Source: Mactromeris polynyma (lineage: Eukaryota > Mollusca > Bivalvia > Venerida > Mactridae). From it: a stretch of DNA of 64,000 nt. Positions 47,801 to 59,611 of this stretch are shown piece after piece; position 1 is the stretch's first letter, and every line of letters begins with the position of its first letter. The stretch covers positions 25,858,619 through 25,922,618 of the forward strand of contig JASFXZ010000001.1 of assembly GCA_032209605.1 (NCBI GenBank). The letters are read 5' to 3'. The notes beneath the pieces are model-generated. The model saw only the letters and a list, made by a program, of their open reading frames with translations, was not told where the DNA came from and made no database searches. Made by a program: the position numbers and the translations under genes.

Positions 47801-49413
47801 ACAGGATGTCACTCTACACAGTGTGTCACTCTACAATGGGTGTCACTCTACACTGGGTGTCACTCTACACTGCGTGTCACTCTACACAGGATGTCACTCT
47901 ACACAGGGTGTCACTCTACACTGGGTGTCACTCTACACAGGATGTCACTCTACACAGTGTGTCACTCTACAATGGGTGTCACTCTACACTGGGTGTCACT
48001 CTACAATGGGTGTCACTCTACACTGGGTGTCACTCTACACAGGATGTCACTCTACACAGTGTGTCACTATACAATGGGTGTCACTATACACAGGGTGTCA
48101 CTATACACAGGTGTCCAGTCTACACTGGGTGTAGCTCTACACAGTGTGTCACTCTACACAGTGTGTCACTCTACACTGGATGTCACTCTTCACAGTGTGT
48201 CACTCTACACTGGGTGTCACTCTTCACAGTGTGTCACTCTACACTGGGTGTAGCTCTACACAGGGTGTCACTTTACACAGTGTGTCACTCTACACTGGGT
48301 GTCACTCTTCACAGTGTGTCACTCTACACTGGGTGTCACTCTACACAGGATGTCACTCTACACAGTGTGTCACTCTACACTGGGTGCCGCTCTACAGAGG
48401 GTGTCACTATACACAGGTGTCCTGTCTTCACAGGTGTCCAGTCTACACAGGATGTCTCTCTACACAGGGTGTCACTTTACACAGGGTGTCAATATATACA
48501 GTCTCTATAAAATGCGGGATAGTTTGTATATCAGGTTGCCAAAATAATAAAAAAAATTAACTAGGTTTTTTTGTATTTACATATAATGCAAATTTATAAT
48601 ATGTTAGAATTGCGCAAGTAGAACAAAAAATTAATTATGATTTTTTATTATTTTCCTAAAATATTAAAAAATAAAACAATGCAAATCAAATCGCACTCAT
48701 GGAAGATTAAAAACATGAGTAAAATCTTGCACATAAAACTGGTAATCAGAATTTCTCTGAAATCTACAAGTCATTTGGTACATATCATATCAGGAAAATT
48801 GAATAATAGGTAATTTTTCACTCCGTAAAAATGATATTTCATTTTACACTAGCCTAGTGACATTGATATGAATGTCCTGACTCGTTTTTTTTATTCGGGT
48901 ACATTTTGTTTGCATTTTGCTTGAATTATTCTCAAACATTAGGGAACACAAAATACTTGCTAGCCTAATGATAAACTGTCTTACAGTACACAGAATTCAT
49001 CTTCTATTGACTTTTATATTCTGAATGACGTCCCATAATTTTAATTACACCATTTTATTATTTACCTGTAAAATGTATATTGGCAATTTATGGTATGAAT
49101 ATGATATCAGTTACATAAGTATTCATAAATTATTGAATTTAGTAAAACCCAAATGCTTGTTTTTTATTATTTTTAGAAAACTGATGAATTGGAGACGTCA
49201 TGAATTTTACACTTTACTTATTATACTCAGGTACTTGTGTTTGAAGATGCCATGAATGGTGTTGAGGCAGCACACGCAGCTGGAATGCCATGTGTATGGG
49301 TGCCCCATCCTGAACAGGATAAATCTGTACTAGAAGGAAAAACTGAGCTTATCATTGATTCACTGGAAGAATTCCAACCTGAGATGTTTGGTCTGCCATC
49401 ATATGACTCCTGA
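38766..49413 (+). CDS. PUDP: Pseudouridine-5'-phosphatase-like HAD hydrolase (five exons)
   Basis: Joined exons 38766-38820, 40322-40447, 41768-41860, 45324-45559 and 49231-49413 give 693 nt, 230 residues plus stop, close to the 228 of the human protein. HAD motif I is F11-D-V-D-G15 (nucleophile D12, acid/base D14), followed by [12 protein letters not shown]; motif II is T111 in AVVTGSD; motif III lysine is K148 in HGKPHPDAF; motif IV is F174-E-D-A-M-N-G180. The helical cap domain occupies about residues 20-90. Family members are Mg-dependent cytosolic phosphatases; PUDP dephosphorylates pseudouridine 5'-phosphate from RNA turnover. All introns are GT-AG with consistent phases (1,1,1,0). The ATG has A at -3 and G at +4. 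A related HAD phosphatase of the same subfamily is the main alternative. Confidence 0.92.
40322..40447 (+). CDS. PUDP: PUDP-like exon 2
   Basis: Encodes [20 protein letters not shown] and onward to ARKIV, the start of the cap domain. Acceptor TTATACACAG, donor GTGAGA. Confidence 0.9.
40588..41471. mobile_element. Putative TA-flanked element in PUDP intron 2
   Basis: CAGTCTATACTG at 40588 and its near inverse CAGTGTAGACTG ending at 41471 have TA immediately outside both. A second shared block CATATGACAGGGAGTCTCTT appears near each end in direct orientation (about 40640 and 41420). The interior includes (TGAC)n near 40922. The 12-bp inverted ends are short, so the call is tentative. Confidence 0.5.
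41768..41860 (+). CDS. PUDP: PUDP-like exon 3
   Basis: Encodes [20 protein letters not shown] to PHLPG, the rest of the cap. Acceptor TTATTTTCAG, donor GTAAAA. Confidence 0.9.
41982..44838. repeat. 56-bp satellite-like array in PUDP intron 3, about 51 units
   Basis: The unit contains TGATGTACAAAGGAACTAAA, GGAGAAAGAGAAACAACTTC and TAAATTCTTGACATTC. From the TGA at 42037 to the last partial unit at 44837 is exactly 50 x 56 bp, so there are no indels across the array. Scattered variants (AAGGAATTA, AAAGAAG, GAGGAAC, TTCTAGAC) show higher-order copying. Confidence 0.97.
45324..45559 (+). CDS. PUDP: PUDP-like exon 4
   Basis: Encodes residues 92-170 with motifs II (T111) and III (K148). Acceptor TTTACTTCCAG, donor GTATGTG. 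The reading frame stays open to 45613 inside the intron, but HAD motif IV is only supplied by exon 5. Confidence 0.92.
45717..48510. repeat. 17-bp minisatellite in PUDP intron 4, about 160 units
   Basis: Unit TGTCACTCTACACAGGG and variants (CACTATACAC, CATCGCTATACACAGG, CTCTACACTGGG). The left half has longer repeating blocks of 7 and 12 units; the right half is dominated by the CTACACTGGG variant. Since 17 is not a multiple of 3 and the unit lacks stops in + frames, all three + frames are open for long stretches. These frames are repeat artefacts within an intron, not genes. Confidence 0.97.
49231..49413 (+). CDS. PUDP: PUDP-like exon 5 (terminal)
   Basis: Encodes [20 protein letters not shown] to the stop after LPSYDS. 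Acceptor ATTATACTCAG. Carries HAD motif IV. Confidence 0.92.
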   Translation, partial: VLVFEDAMNGVEAAHAAGMPCVWVPHPEQDKSVLEGKTELIIDSLEEFQPEMFGLPSYDS

Positions 49414-49560
49414 TTAGTGTATTAAAGACATATTATGCTCATTTTTTTGTTCATTGGTTTATCTAAACAAACATGGAAAATATGCATTATCACAGAATAT
49501 ATTTATTATGCATTTCTCTGTTTTGGCGAAAAAAGACGTTTGTATAATCATAAAATTAAA

Positions 49561-49566
49561 AATAAA
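49561..49566 (+). promoter_or_regulatory. Candidate polyadenylation signal of the PUDP-like gene
   Basis: AATAAA lies 148 bp after the stop codon in an AT-rich 3' region. It is the first canonical hexamer noticed downstream. Confidence 0.5.
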
Positions 49567-52365
49567 CAGGTGTTTTTTACGTTTTGTCTGTTAGTAATAT
49601 GATTAAACAAGATTGTTTTAAAAGGTTATACATGGCAATGGTTCTTACTAATGATGTTTTATGTAACAGCAATTCTGGATGAAGCCCACTAACCATTTTA
49701 AGGTTCAGATGAGCCAGATACATCTTTAACTTTAGTCAATTCATTGAACTTTGTCTCATTCAGGTAGAACTGCAATCATGTTATGGTCAGTGTACTTTTT
49801 AGCTCACCTGAGCACGAAGTGCTGGAGGTGAGCTAATGGGATCGCCCTGTGTCCGTCATCGTCGTTCTTCGTCAACAATTAAGACTGTTGACACTCAAGA
49901 GGTAACATCTTGTACCTGATCTGCATGAAGCTTGGTCAGAATATTTGTCTCAATGAAACCTAGGCCAAGTTCCAGACGGTGTCATCTGGGTTCAAAAAGT
50001 AGGTCACTATGTCCAATTATAGTAAAACTTTGTTAACACTACAGGGGTAAAGTTTTTGACTTTATTTATGTGAGACGCAGTCAGGATGTTTGTCTCAATG
50101 AAATCTAGACCAAGTTCGAGACTGATTCATGTGGGGTCGAAAACTAGGCTACTAGGTCAAATTAGAGTAAAAACTTGTTAACACTCCAGAGGTCACATTT
50201 TTGACTTGATTTATGTGAGACATAGTCAGAATGTTTGTCTCAATAAAATCTAGACCAAGCTCGAAACTGGGTCATTGGGGGTCAAAAAGTAGGTCACTAT
50301 GTCCAATTATAGTAAAACCTTGTTAACACTCCAGAGGTCACATTTTGTACTTGATTTAGGCGAGTCGATGTCAGAATGTTTGTCTCAATAAAATCTAGAC
50401 TACGTTTGAAACTGGGTCATCTGGGGTCAAAAAGTGGATTTGAGTTTATTTACCCTCGCCACCGGGATATCCCATATGGGCGAGCATTCACTTTTTTAGT
50501 ACACTATATCGGTACATTACTATGTTAACAATTCTTTTTTTTTTTTTTAAAATACAACTATAGTGAACGTCTGTGTGTGTGTCTAGATCAAATATAACTG
50601 TTTTTTTTAATTATAATATATTTTAAAGATTTCTACTTTTCAAATGCTAAATTTTTAAAAGATATATAGATAATATAAAAGATATGCTTTATTAAAAGTA
50701 CTGACTAGCAGTTAACTATTTAGTATATATATATATAGACTTCATTCTATTATATAACAATAACAAAAATAAATAAGATTTAAATTTTGCGGACCAGCCG
50801 CTTTAAAAATATTAAAATGAAGTCATAAACTTTTGGGTTCCTCTCTCTGCAGTATTTAAGACAATAGGAGAGTGATGATAAAAATGTATTCATTATGGTG
50901 ATATGACAAAACGAGAGAACTTTTTAGGGCCTAAAAATAAACAAAGTATTTAAAAAAGTATACAATAGTTATATAAAATATACATCTGACAGAGAGAGGA
51001 ATTTTAAAAAGGAGGTTTTACATAATGATGATATTTAAAATTTCAAAGATGGTTCGGCGATGTTAGATTGGAGCCAGGGTAATGGATATGCTCTGTCCCA
51101 GCACTGACTATATAATTATTAAAGTTTCTGAATATAAAGGAGGGCCAACAGCCCCCATCCCGATAGATGGGCAACGAATTACCCACCATCCGGATGCGGG
51201 ATGAGGCCCTCCATATTTAAAGTTGAGGTTTTTCCTATCGGATTTACTGGGGCAGATTGTTGTAGGGAAAATTAAAGTGTATTGACCGGCAGAATTGTGA
51301 TTAAATGGTCAATAAATTGATCCATCACTTAGATTCCGCCGGTCAATTTGTAAATGATAAAAAGTAATGGGCTGGTTTGGTGCTGTGGGCCCAGAGGCGG
51401 CTAAAGTCCGGATCTGGACTAAGATTAACTTTTGATCCGGCACCCCAGCCGCCCCAGGCCCACATACCAAGTGTAAAGAGTAGTTGATGAGATTTGCTGG
51501 GACTAAGAGACTTAATCCATACAGGACTCAAGGCAAATTTGGCCAGGGTGCTCTCCCTTCCCATCTCAGCTCATTTGCTCAGAGTATATACATAAATACA
51601 TCTAAAATTACAAAAATATTCTGGACTGTTTACACAAACAGCCAGATTAAAATGTTATTTTGGATAGAATACTATCCTACTGTAAATACAGTTAAAAGGA
51701 AATAAATACTCATAATCCCACCCTTGTTAAAAATAAAAATCACATGTGAGACATGTTTGTTTGTTTAATATATTAAAATAGAGTATACAAGGATACTACA
51801 TATTAATATCCTTATAAAAACATTGGTCAAGTTTTATCCCAGGACAGTGCAGAACCCATACCACACATCAGTATAAATCAATACCAATGAGTAGGATTTT
51901 TGTTATGATTTTGGATATTAAAAGTTTGTAGGCATACAACTGCCATAAGAATGTTATAGTAAGTTTATAAGATCATACATGTATTCAGAAAATTTGGTTC
52001 ATTACCAATAACATTAAAATATACCTATTAATGAGACAGAAAAAAGAGGTTATGTTTTATGTATTGGACAATGTCATAGATACAATAATTAATAAGTATT
52101 ACAGGAAATTAAGTCATAATATTTATAGAATGGTATGCAATAAGCATTATAATGTCTATAGATCCAATAAAGAGATAAATTTGCAGAATGGTATGCAATA
52201 TACATTAGAATGTGTTCTATAGACCGAATACAGAGATAGAAGATAAATTTTATCAGAATAGGGTTGGAATATATATATATTTTGTTTTTGTTTTGTTTGT
52301 TTAGGTAATGTAGGATTCTGCACCATACTGGGATTAATAGAGCAACATGAGCTGAGTGGGAGGCT

Positions 52366-54744
52366 TTAGATTTTATCAGTCATCTGACAGTCAGTGATGT
52401 ATGTCTCCAAAGCCTTGAAGACCGAGCGTCGAGACGCCTTGCTTGGGTTTAATACATTTTCTAATGTGAATGATAGATTAAGTTTGGCAAGGACGCCTCT
52501 AAGCTCAGTCCTGGGAGAGCTATGAATATTACAGTGTAGCAGAAAGTGAATAGTTGTGTTCTTCACTCTGCACTGGGTGCAAATGGGGTCCAGTCCCAGG
52601 ATATACTGACCCTGGGCTCCAGACAACAGATTTGCACCCAGTCTCAGGCGGGTAATACACCTGTCTATCTTATAGTTGATAGAATAAATTTCTGGCCACC
52701 TGAGCCCCACCGAGTATTGGAGAGAATCACCTCCATCAGATACTTTTCCCCTATAATACTGTTTCCAGCATTTGATGGAGTGTGATCTGACCAATGAACA
52801 TACCTCGGTGGGTGAGAGTTTCACACACCTGTCCACATTTGTATGTTCTAGACCCGCTTTGGCTGCCAGATCCGCAATTTCATTGCCATTGATACCTATA
52901 TGAGCCGGACACCAGATTATTTTTAATTCTAGACCTAAAAGTTTAATATTTAAATAAGTTTTAAGGATTGAGTCTAAAATGTCTGGTCTAGATTTACTTT
53001 TAAGATTTTGTATTGATTGGAGTGAAGATAGAGAATCTGAGAAAATAGCAGTTTTTGAGGGTTTATTTTCTAGTATCCAGTTCATAGCGATATCAATGGC
53101 TATCATTTCTGCTGTATATATTGATAAATTGTAACTTAATTTTTTGGAGGTTTTTATATTTTTGGAAGGGATAGCGATGGCGCAGGCTACTTTACCAGAT
53201 ATTGGGCATTTAGATCCATCGGTATAGATATGAAGAAAGTTGAGATAGTTAGTGTTGAAATGTAAATCCATATCTACTTTTGATAGATGTGGAAGGTTGT
53301 TTTTTGAAATAATTTTACTTAAGGAGATATCAATTGGAGGCGGATCCAACAGCCAAGGATGTTCAATTGCGGGTCTAAGGTCTGCTACCTGTATCTCTCC
53401 GAGACCGAATGACTCCACCAGGTTTTGGGTACTAGCCCCAAAAGGCAATACTGCCTTTTTAAATTTGTTTCTGATGGCGTATCCAGTCCCGAAGATTGTA
53501 TTCACGGGATTTTTATCCCCTCTTGATTGTGCCCTGGCCCAGAATTTAACAATTTGAGACTCACGTCTGATACTCAGTGGCATTATACCAGCCTCAGCTT
53601 CAAGTTTGTGGATAGGAGTGGAACGCAGAGCTCCTAGGGCAATCCTAAGGGCTTTATTTTGAATTATATCTAATTTTTTGAGAATAGATGGTGTAGCAAC
53701 AGCATAAATTTCAGCCCCATAATCAATTTTGGATCTTATCAGAGATTTGTATAATAGTAGAAGGCTGTTTTTGTTAGCCCCAAAATCTGTGCTTTTTAGA
53801 ATTTTCATCATGTTTAAATCAGTGGTACACTTGTTAACTAAGTATTCAATGTGAGGTCCAAAAGTCAATTTACTGTCTAAAAGCATGCCTAAAAAACGTG
53901 TGATTCTAACAAAATTTATTGGTGTACCACCTAAATGTATGTCTAATTTATGCTGTTTCTGGTTCCCAAATATTATACCGACAGTTTTTTCTTTTGAAAT
54001 TTTAAACCCCCAGTTTTTTGCCCATCCCCAAATTTGGTTTAAGCCATTTTGGGCTTTTTTTGTTAATTGCGCTAAGTTTTTGCCTGTAACCCAAGTACCT
54101 GAATCGTCTGCGAATTGACTAATAATCATGCCGGATTTTGAAAGGGATACAGGTAGTCCATTAATTAAGAGGTTAAATAAAAGTGGTGATAAGATCGCGC
54201 CCTGAGGGGTACCTCTGGATACTTCCTCAGTATCCGAGAGGGTACCATTAACCCTTACTCTAATTTTTCGCCCTTCTAGGAACGCCCTAAGGTACTGGAA
54301 ACAAGCCCCTGTTATACCGTATTCTTTCAATTTGAATAGAACTCCAAAATGCCAAGTTAGATCAAAAGCTGCCTGTAGGTCTAGAAAAATGGCTAATACT
54401 GATCGGCTTCTGTTTTTAGCCGAAATAACGTCATGTTGTAAGCGAGCAAGTTGGTCTAAAGTGCTCCTTCCCTTTCTAAAGCCAGATTGAGAGGGATTAA
54501 GGTAATTATTGTATTCAATATGGTGTTCTAAACGAGCCTTTACCATACCCTCCAGCAATTTCCCGGAGTGTGATGTAAGGCTTATGGGTCTATAGGATTT
54601 TGGTTCATTATTGCATTTATTAGGTTTTTTTATCGGTATAATACAGGCTTCTTTCCAGGCTGTGGGATAGACACCATCACTCCAGATTTTATTAAAAAGT
54701 TCAAGCCAAAGCTGTAGTGTAGAGGATGGCATATTTTTAAACAT
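52366..54744 (-). pseudogene. LINE ORF2 C-terminal part: reverse transcriptase plus RNase H
   Basis: An uninterrupted 792-codon frame. RT motifs: YRPISLTS (51-58), SGFRKGRST (87-95), LDLQAAFD with catalytic D122, GTPQGAILSPLLF (178-190) and FADD (211-214). RNase H carboxylates: D509 (YTDGS), E546 (TAEM), D570 (FSDS), D625, with H615 in PAHIG. A CxxC...H...C cluster ends the protein (CTQCRVKNTTIHFLLHC). The predicted start is internal: upstream bases encode NSAPGLDKITY in frame up to the MITE edge at 54815, so the true ORF ran further. The open state suggests a young copy. Confidence 0.93.
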
Positions 54745-54815
54745 AGAATAAGTAATTTTGTCAAGTCCAGGGGCCGAGTTGCTTCTGTCATGAATGCATT
54801 TAGTTAGTTCTAATA

Positions 54816-55539
54816 CAGTTGAACCCCGTTATGTCGACATCGGTTATATCGACATTCCGGTTAAGTCGACATATTTGTGAAGTCCCGATTTCTGTCCCTA
54901 TATATTGTATATGGAAAATGATTTTTATGTCGACATTTCTATGTCGACAATTTCGGCTATGTCGACGTGATTTCTCTGGCCCAAAGAGTGTTTTCACACC
55001 TTAATGCACTTGTTTGTGTCGACATCCTCTCGACGTGATTGAAATTGAAAAGGTGTCAATTGACCGTGAAGAGATAAACAATTTTATCTCGACCTATTGT
55101 TTGTGTCACAATTAATTCGTTCACAGTTTGTAAAACTGTTCTTTAAATTAACATCGTATTTTGCAATATGATTGATAAGTGTCGCAGCGAATATTTACCA
55201 GTTTCAGTAAAACTGATAAATTCAGCCACTCGTCGTATATGATTAAATATTGTTGAAAAAAGGGCATTAAACCAGAAAAACAACATAAAAATCGAACATA
55301 CACATATATTATGTCTGTGATATTATTTATTTAAAGTATACCAAATATCACGATTCAATTAGTTTTACAACACCTGCAGCAAAACACACGAGTGGTAAGT
55401 TTTACAACACCACCATAGCAAAAATACGTATATACAAGACATGTAAGTTTGCCAGTCCTGGAATCGGATGTGTCGACATTCGGATATGTCGACATATTTT
55501 ATCAGGTCCCTGTAATGTCGACATAACGGGTTTCGACTG
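54816..55539. mobile_element. pogo/Tigger-like MITE inserted in the LINE ORF
   Basis: Ends CAGTTGAACCCCGTTATG and the inverse CATAACGGGTTTCGACTG, with TA at 54814-54815 and 55540-55541. Subterminal TGTCGACAT motifs recur in both orientations. The 724-bp length without a transposase indicates a non-autonomous copy. TA duplication and CAGTTGAACC ends are typical of pogo/Tigger elements. Confidence 0.88.
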
Positions 55540-55541
55540 TA

Positions 55542-55809
55542 TAGAGAAAGGTTTGTTTAATGGTATGTTATTTAACCCCGGCTCATATACGTTTTCACTA
55601 TGTAGTGACTCAAAGTGTTTTTGATAATCCAAAGTTTCTGAAGTTAAATTTGAGTCACTTGAGACTTCTTTATAATGCTGAACTAAAATTTGAGCCTTTT
55701 CAAAGGGTGTTTTAGCAATAGTATCTTTTGATTTTAATAACGGTACAGGGTTTATTCTTTTTCCTTTAAATTTATGAATTTTGTTTCCAGAATTGTTTTG
55801 AATTGGCAC
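55542..55809 (-). pseudogene. LINE ORF2 linker segment upstream of the RT
   Basis: Encodes NPVPLLKSKDTIAKTPFEKA through NIPLNKPFS, the region preceding the RT domain. It joins in frame to the RT segment if the MITE and one TA are removed. Just upstream, near 55810, the phase changes (WQDFCESLI in another frame), so there is a frameshift before the 5' truncation. Confidence 0.8.
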
Positions 55810-56318
55810 TTTTTAAAATTAAAGATTCACAAAAGTCTTGCCAATTTTTCTGTTTTGAATGAAGTATAGTAGTTTTAGCATGATTTTCAGCGGTCAAAAA
55901 GTAGATCACTAGGTCAAATTATAATAAAACCTTGTTAACACTCCAGAGGTTACATTTTTACTGTATCTACATGAGACAAAATCTTTGCATTTATAAGATC
56001 TAGGTCAAGATTGAAACTGGGTCATCTGAGGTCAAAAACTAGGTCACAGGATGAAATGATTGAAAATCCTTGTGAATTCTCAGGACGCTGCATTTTCCAC
56101 TGGAACTACATAGAACGTGATCAGAATGTTTGTCTTAATAAAATGCAAGTCCAGTGTGGTACTGGGTCATGTTGGTTCAAAAAGTAGGTCACAAGGTCAA
56201 ATCATTGAAAAACCTCTTGGACTCTCTAGAAGCCAACATGGCAATGTTCTCAGGTGAGCAATATAGGGCCACCATGGCCCTCTTGTTAATTTATCCATAC
56301 TGGGGTTTGTTCCATATA

Positions 56319-56414
56319 CAGTAAAACCTCAATAATAAGACCACCCTTGGGACCCTTGAAAACTTTATTGAGGTGATTTTATTATTGAGGTAGTCTTTAA
56401 GTGAGGTTTTGCAG
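56319..56414. mobile_element. TA-flanked MITE, copy 3 (short)
   Basis: Begins CAGTAAAACCTCAATAATAA and ends GGTTTTGCAG with TA outside both ends. It is a 96-bp internally deleted relative of 24287-24444 and 26466-26629. Confidence 0.82.
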
Positions 56415-57504
56415 TATGTTTGTTATGACTTTGTTTGCTGTGGGAAAATAGCTTCATACCTAAAATAACTGACTCTAAATATAGTTTCTTGTATCTTCCA
56501 GATTTTGTATAGTTTTTGAATACTTGTTTTTAAGTCTATAGTAAGTTGCATAACATGAGTTAGTAAATAGATAAACAATTAAAATATGAGGGTATCTAAT
56601 TATGTCGAAGGGGAGGGAGTGGCATAGCCACGAAACTAAATTAGATATCTAAGCGTTTTACTTTATCTGATTTGTATCATAGTCCAATCACCAATGTGTG
56701 TGTACAAACCAATCCTGGTTAAGTATTGATATGAAATGTTGCTTTTGTCAACAGTGCAGTAACTAAACGTTTGGGTATCTAATTACCGCTCTTTCAGTTA
56801 ATATACTCTGTCCTGTGATAATTAAGTCCCTCCCCTTTAACTTTGAATTTAGCTCCACCTCTCCAAATGTAGTGCTACAAACTTAAAAAACAACTTGTGA
56901 AACTATGATACAAATATTTTTATCATTGTTTTGAATGACTATTGGGTATATAGTAAGATACTTTTTATTGTCACTGTTTTCATGATTTTGTATTTTATTA
57001 CATTATTTTATTAAATGTTTACTATAACTTTATATGCAGGCATGTATTTTTCATAAGTAACATAATTGAATACTGTTTTAGTAAATATTGTCAAGTTTCT
57101 TGCTATTGCCTCTTATATATAATCTTCATTTTGTTGTGTCTATTTTTCTTCTGGTATTTGGAAATGTGTGGTATCAGGTTATAAAATATCATTTATACAT
57201 ATTGATTTCTCCCTTTATATACTAAACTGGTCAAAAGTGCTAATTCACCAGTACTTTTTTAACTCAGTGTCTAAAAGGCCATTAGATAAGTCTTCTTTTG
57301 ATTTTTATTGCAGTAATCTATAGCATTTGTGATTCAATTGAATTAAACTTGAACATGAAGTGAACAAATTTAATGTTAACCAGTGATGTTCATTGGTAAC
57401 AAACAGTTTGTCATGATGTAGTAAGGATTCTCAAAAAACAAAATGGTGGTTTTAGTTTATTTTGACCAGTATATATTGAAGGTTTGAGCCAAAACTATTG
57501 TAAT
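56415..57504. other. Unannotated stretch
   Basis: No gene or clear repeat recognised. Confidence 0.5.
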
Positions 57505-57905
57505 TATGTCTCCCACTCTCCGAGGGAGACATATTGTTTTTGTCTACACCGTCCGTCTGTCTGTTCGTCCGTCTGTCCACTTTTAGCTTATCCGTGCTTC
57601 ATCTCCAATACTGCTGGTTGGATTCCAGCCAAATTTCACAAGACTGATCAGCATCAAGTGTAGTTGTGCATCCTCATTGTTTCGTTCCACACGGACAATT
57701 TTTCTCTGAGTTATGGCCCTTCTATGTTTTTATACATATACAGTGCATGGTGAAGTTTGTCCGCGCTACATCTCCAATACTGCTGGTTGGGTTTCAGCCA
57801 AACTTCACAGGATTGATCAACATCAAGTGTAGTTGTGCATTCTTGTTGTTTCGCTACGCTCAGATAATCTTTCACCGAGTTATGGTCCTTTGATGTTTTT
57901 TATGA
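57505..57905. repeat. Dispersed GTCTCC repeat, second copy (partial)
   Basis: Starts TATGTCTCCCACTCTCCGAG with GGGAGACATA, then CCGTCCGTCTGTCTG and two of the internal units seen at 6885-7730 (GCTGGTTGG..TTCAGCC, CATCAAGTGTAGTTGTGCAT). The right end is not clear. Confidence 0.75.
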
Positions 57906-59136
57906 GTATTTGCATGTGTCATACAAGCAAATTTGAATTAATTCATACAATCAAATGAAATCAATATCAATGTTTATTGTGAATGCTTACACGCTTTTTG
58001 AGTAAGCACCTATATGGGCAATTGTGGCTAAAACAATTGCAAAGTAGATAAGCAAACACGTTTGTTATTTCAGAAATTTGTAAGTAAAGAGTTTACGAGC
58101 TTTGCAAGTTTCTTTTATATTCGTTACTTATTACTTTCAGAATTATTATTTACTTTACACTTTAAATGAAACAAAAGCATGAACAAATTGAAGTTTGTAA
58201 ATATTGGAAATTTCGTTAAAATTGTCTTTCATATACTGGTACTGCCAACTACAAAACCTTTTTTTTAAATCCTAGCAAGTAACTAGGGAGACAAATGTTT
58301 TTGTGAAAAATCCAACCTTTTTGTTTTTGTCAATTTTGAACCGCCAAAGTTGTGTGCTGAACCCTTGATATGTGAAATACATATCGGACAACTTTCTGCT
58401 CACTGCATGGTGCAAAGACTAGTGTAGGTTTTGTTAGTCTCGAGGTCCAGTTTTACATGGTTATCTATGTATGCTCTCTGGCCTGTCACTTGACCTATGA
58501 AAAGATTTGTAGTTCTAGAGTTATTGACACTGTAGGAATTGTTCAGTTTAATTATACCATTTGATGTAATTCACTCTATCTAAACCATTTTTACACCAAA
58601 CATTTCAGTGATCCCCTTTCTAGGATATTTCAACAACTAGATTTTAATTATACCAATCAAAAGTCATCTTGCTACTGCGAGCTATAGAATGACATGTTAA
58701 ATATTTTATTTGTTAGGGGATTTTGAAGATATTGAGAGGAAATAGTTACTGTGACCATGTTCACATATACCAGAGATGTACACCGGACTACTGGGTGAAC
58801 CAAGGAATACTATTTGATCACTGATTTAGGAGAATTCTTGGACCATTGCATGTGTCTTTCTATAGCCAGTGTTCCAAATCCAGTTGCGCAAATGTATGTG
58901 TGCACCTATAATAGGTACATCACATACTCGGTGTAACGAAATCGTCTATTACATATTGTAAATACATGTATGTTAAAGGCATAAATGTTACTAATGTTTA
59001 TTTTTTATTGATAATATTAAATAGCAAAACATTGTGCAAATATGACCAATAGCAATGTTGGTATATGGTAATATATTTATTCAGCAAGTTGTACATGTGT
59101 TTTGTTGTTTTTGCTCTAGGTAACCAAATACATAGT
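57906..59136. other. Unannotated stretch
   Basis: Nothing recognised. Confidence 0.5.
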
Positions 59137-59216
59137 TTGTCACGAGTTCACTCCCTTTCCTTCTAGAGTTATCTCCCTTTATCCCTTTTATAGTATAACT
59201 CGTGGCAATCTCCTGT
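59137..59216. repeat. CACGAGTT inverted-repeat element, third copy
   Basis: TTGTCACGAGTTCACTCCCTT on the left faces AACTCGTGGCAATCTCCTGTG on the right; related to 15024-15127 and 38628-38662. Confidence 0.65.
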
Positions 59217-59611
59217 GAGAATTACCCAAAGTATAAATACAGAATTCAATGCAGTATGTACCTTTGGATATTTGACTGTCAAAAGTTTCTTTTTAAGTAA
59301 TATCAGGAGTCATTTAATGTCCAATTAAGTGATGGGTTGCAATTTTGACGCTGTTCAATTGAGGTCAGGAACACGTGTTAACTTCGACAAGCAATATAGT
59401 CCGTAAGTACGACGGTCGAACTTTCTATGCAGTTTTGACTACGCAATGTCTTCTCTAGTATGAAGTTTTGCCTACCCAGTACACCAAAGTGGACGATAAA
59501 CATGTAAACCATTTGTTATGAGCAGACACAAGGTGACAGTCCGGATTGTACATACTGCTTCATGGGTCACATCTGACAGAGACAAATTGGGGGATATTCG
59601 CTCGTTCATTC
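59217..59611. other. Unannotated stretch
   Basis: Nothing recognised. Confidence 0.5.

Larger units (their letters stand above)
50436..55891 (-). mobile_element. LINE with reverse transcriptase and RNase H (I/Nimb-like), 5'-truncated
   Basis: Flanked by GGTCAAAAAGT at 50425-50435 and 55892-55902, an 11-bp target duplication. On the minus strand it begins inside the endonuclease-RT linker, continues through RT and RNase H, and ends with a 1.9-kb 3' region whose last bases match the SINE tail. An RNase H after RT points to the I superfamily of LINEs. ORF1 and the endonuclease are absent, as usual for truncated copies. A pogo-like MITE interrupts it. Confidence 0.92.
49801..56287. repeat. Dispersed AGGTGAGC repeat, split by a LINE
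   Basis: Starts TTAGCTCACCTGAGCACGAA, with a short palindrome, and ends GGGCCACCATGGCCCTCTTG. Outside the insertion it has 145-bp units, marked by GTAAAACCTTGTTAACACTC-like motifs at about 50022, 50167 and 50312, with one more at 55924. The two pieces 49801-50435 and 55892-56287 join cleanly when the LINE and one target duplication are removed. The function is unknown. Confidence 0.85.

Noticed and set aside
45636..48560. Several very long overlapping + strand frames (up to 496 codons)
   Set aside because: They are the three phases of a stop-free 17-bp tandem repeat within an intron of the PUDP-like gene and lack domains or start context.
52546..54118. Plus-strand frames opposite the LINE
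   Set aside because: Antisense shadows of the reverse transcriptase ORF.
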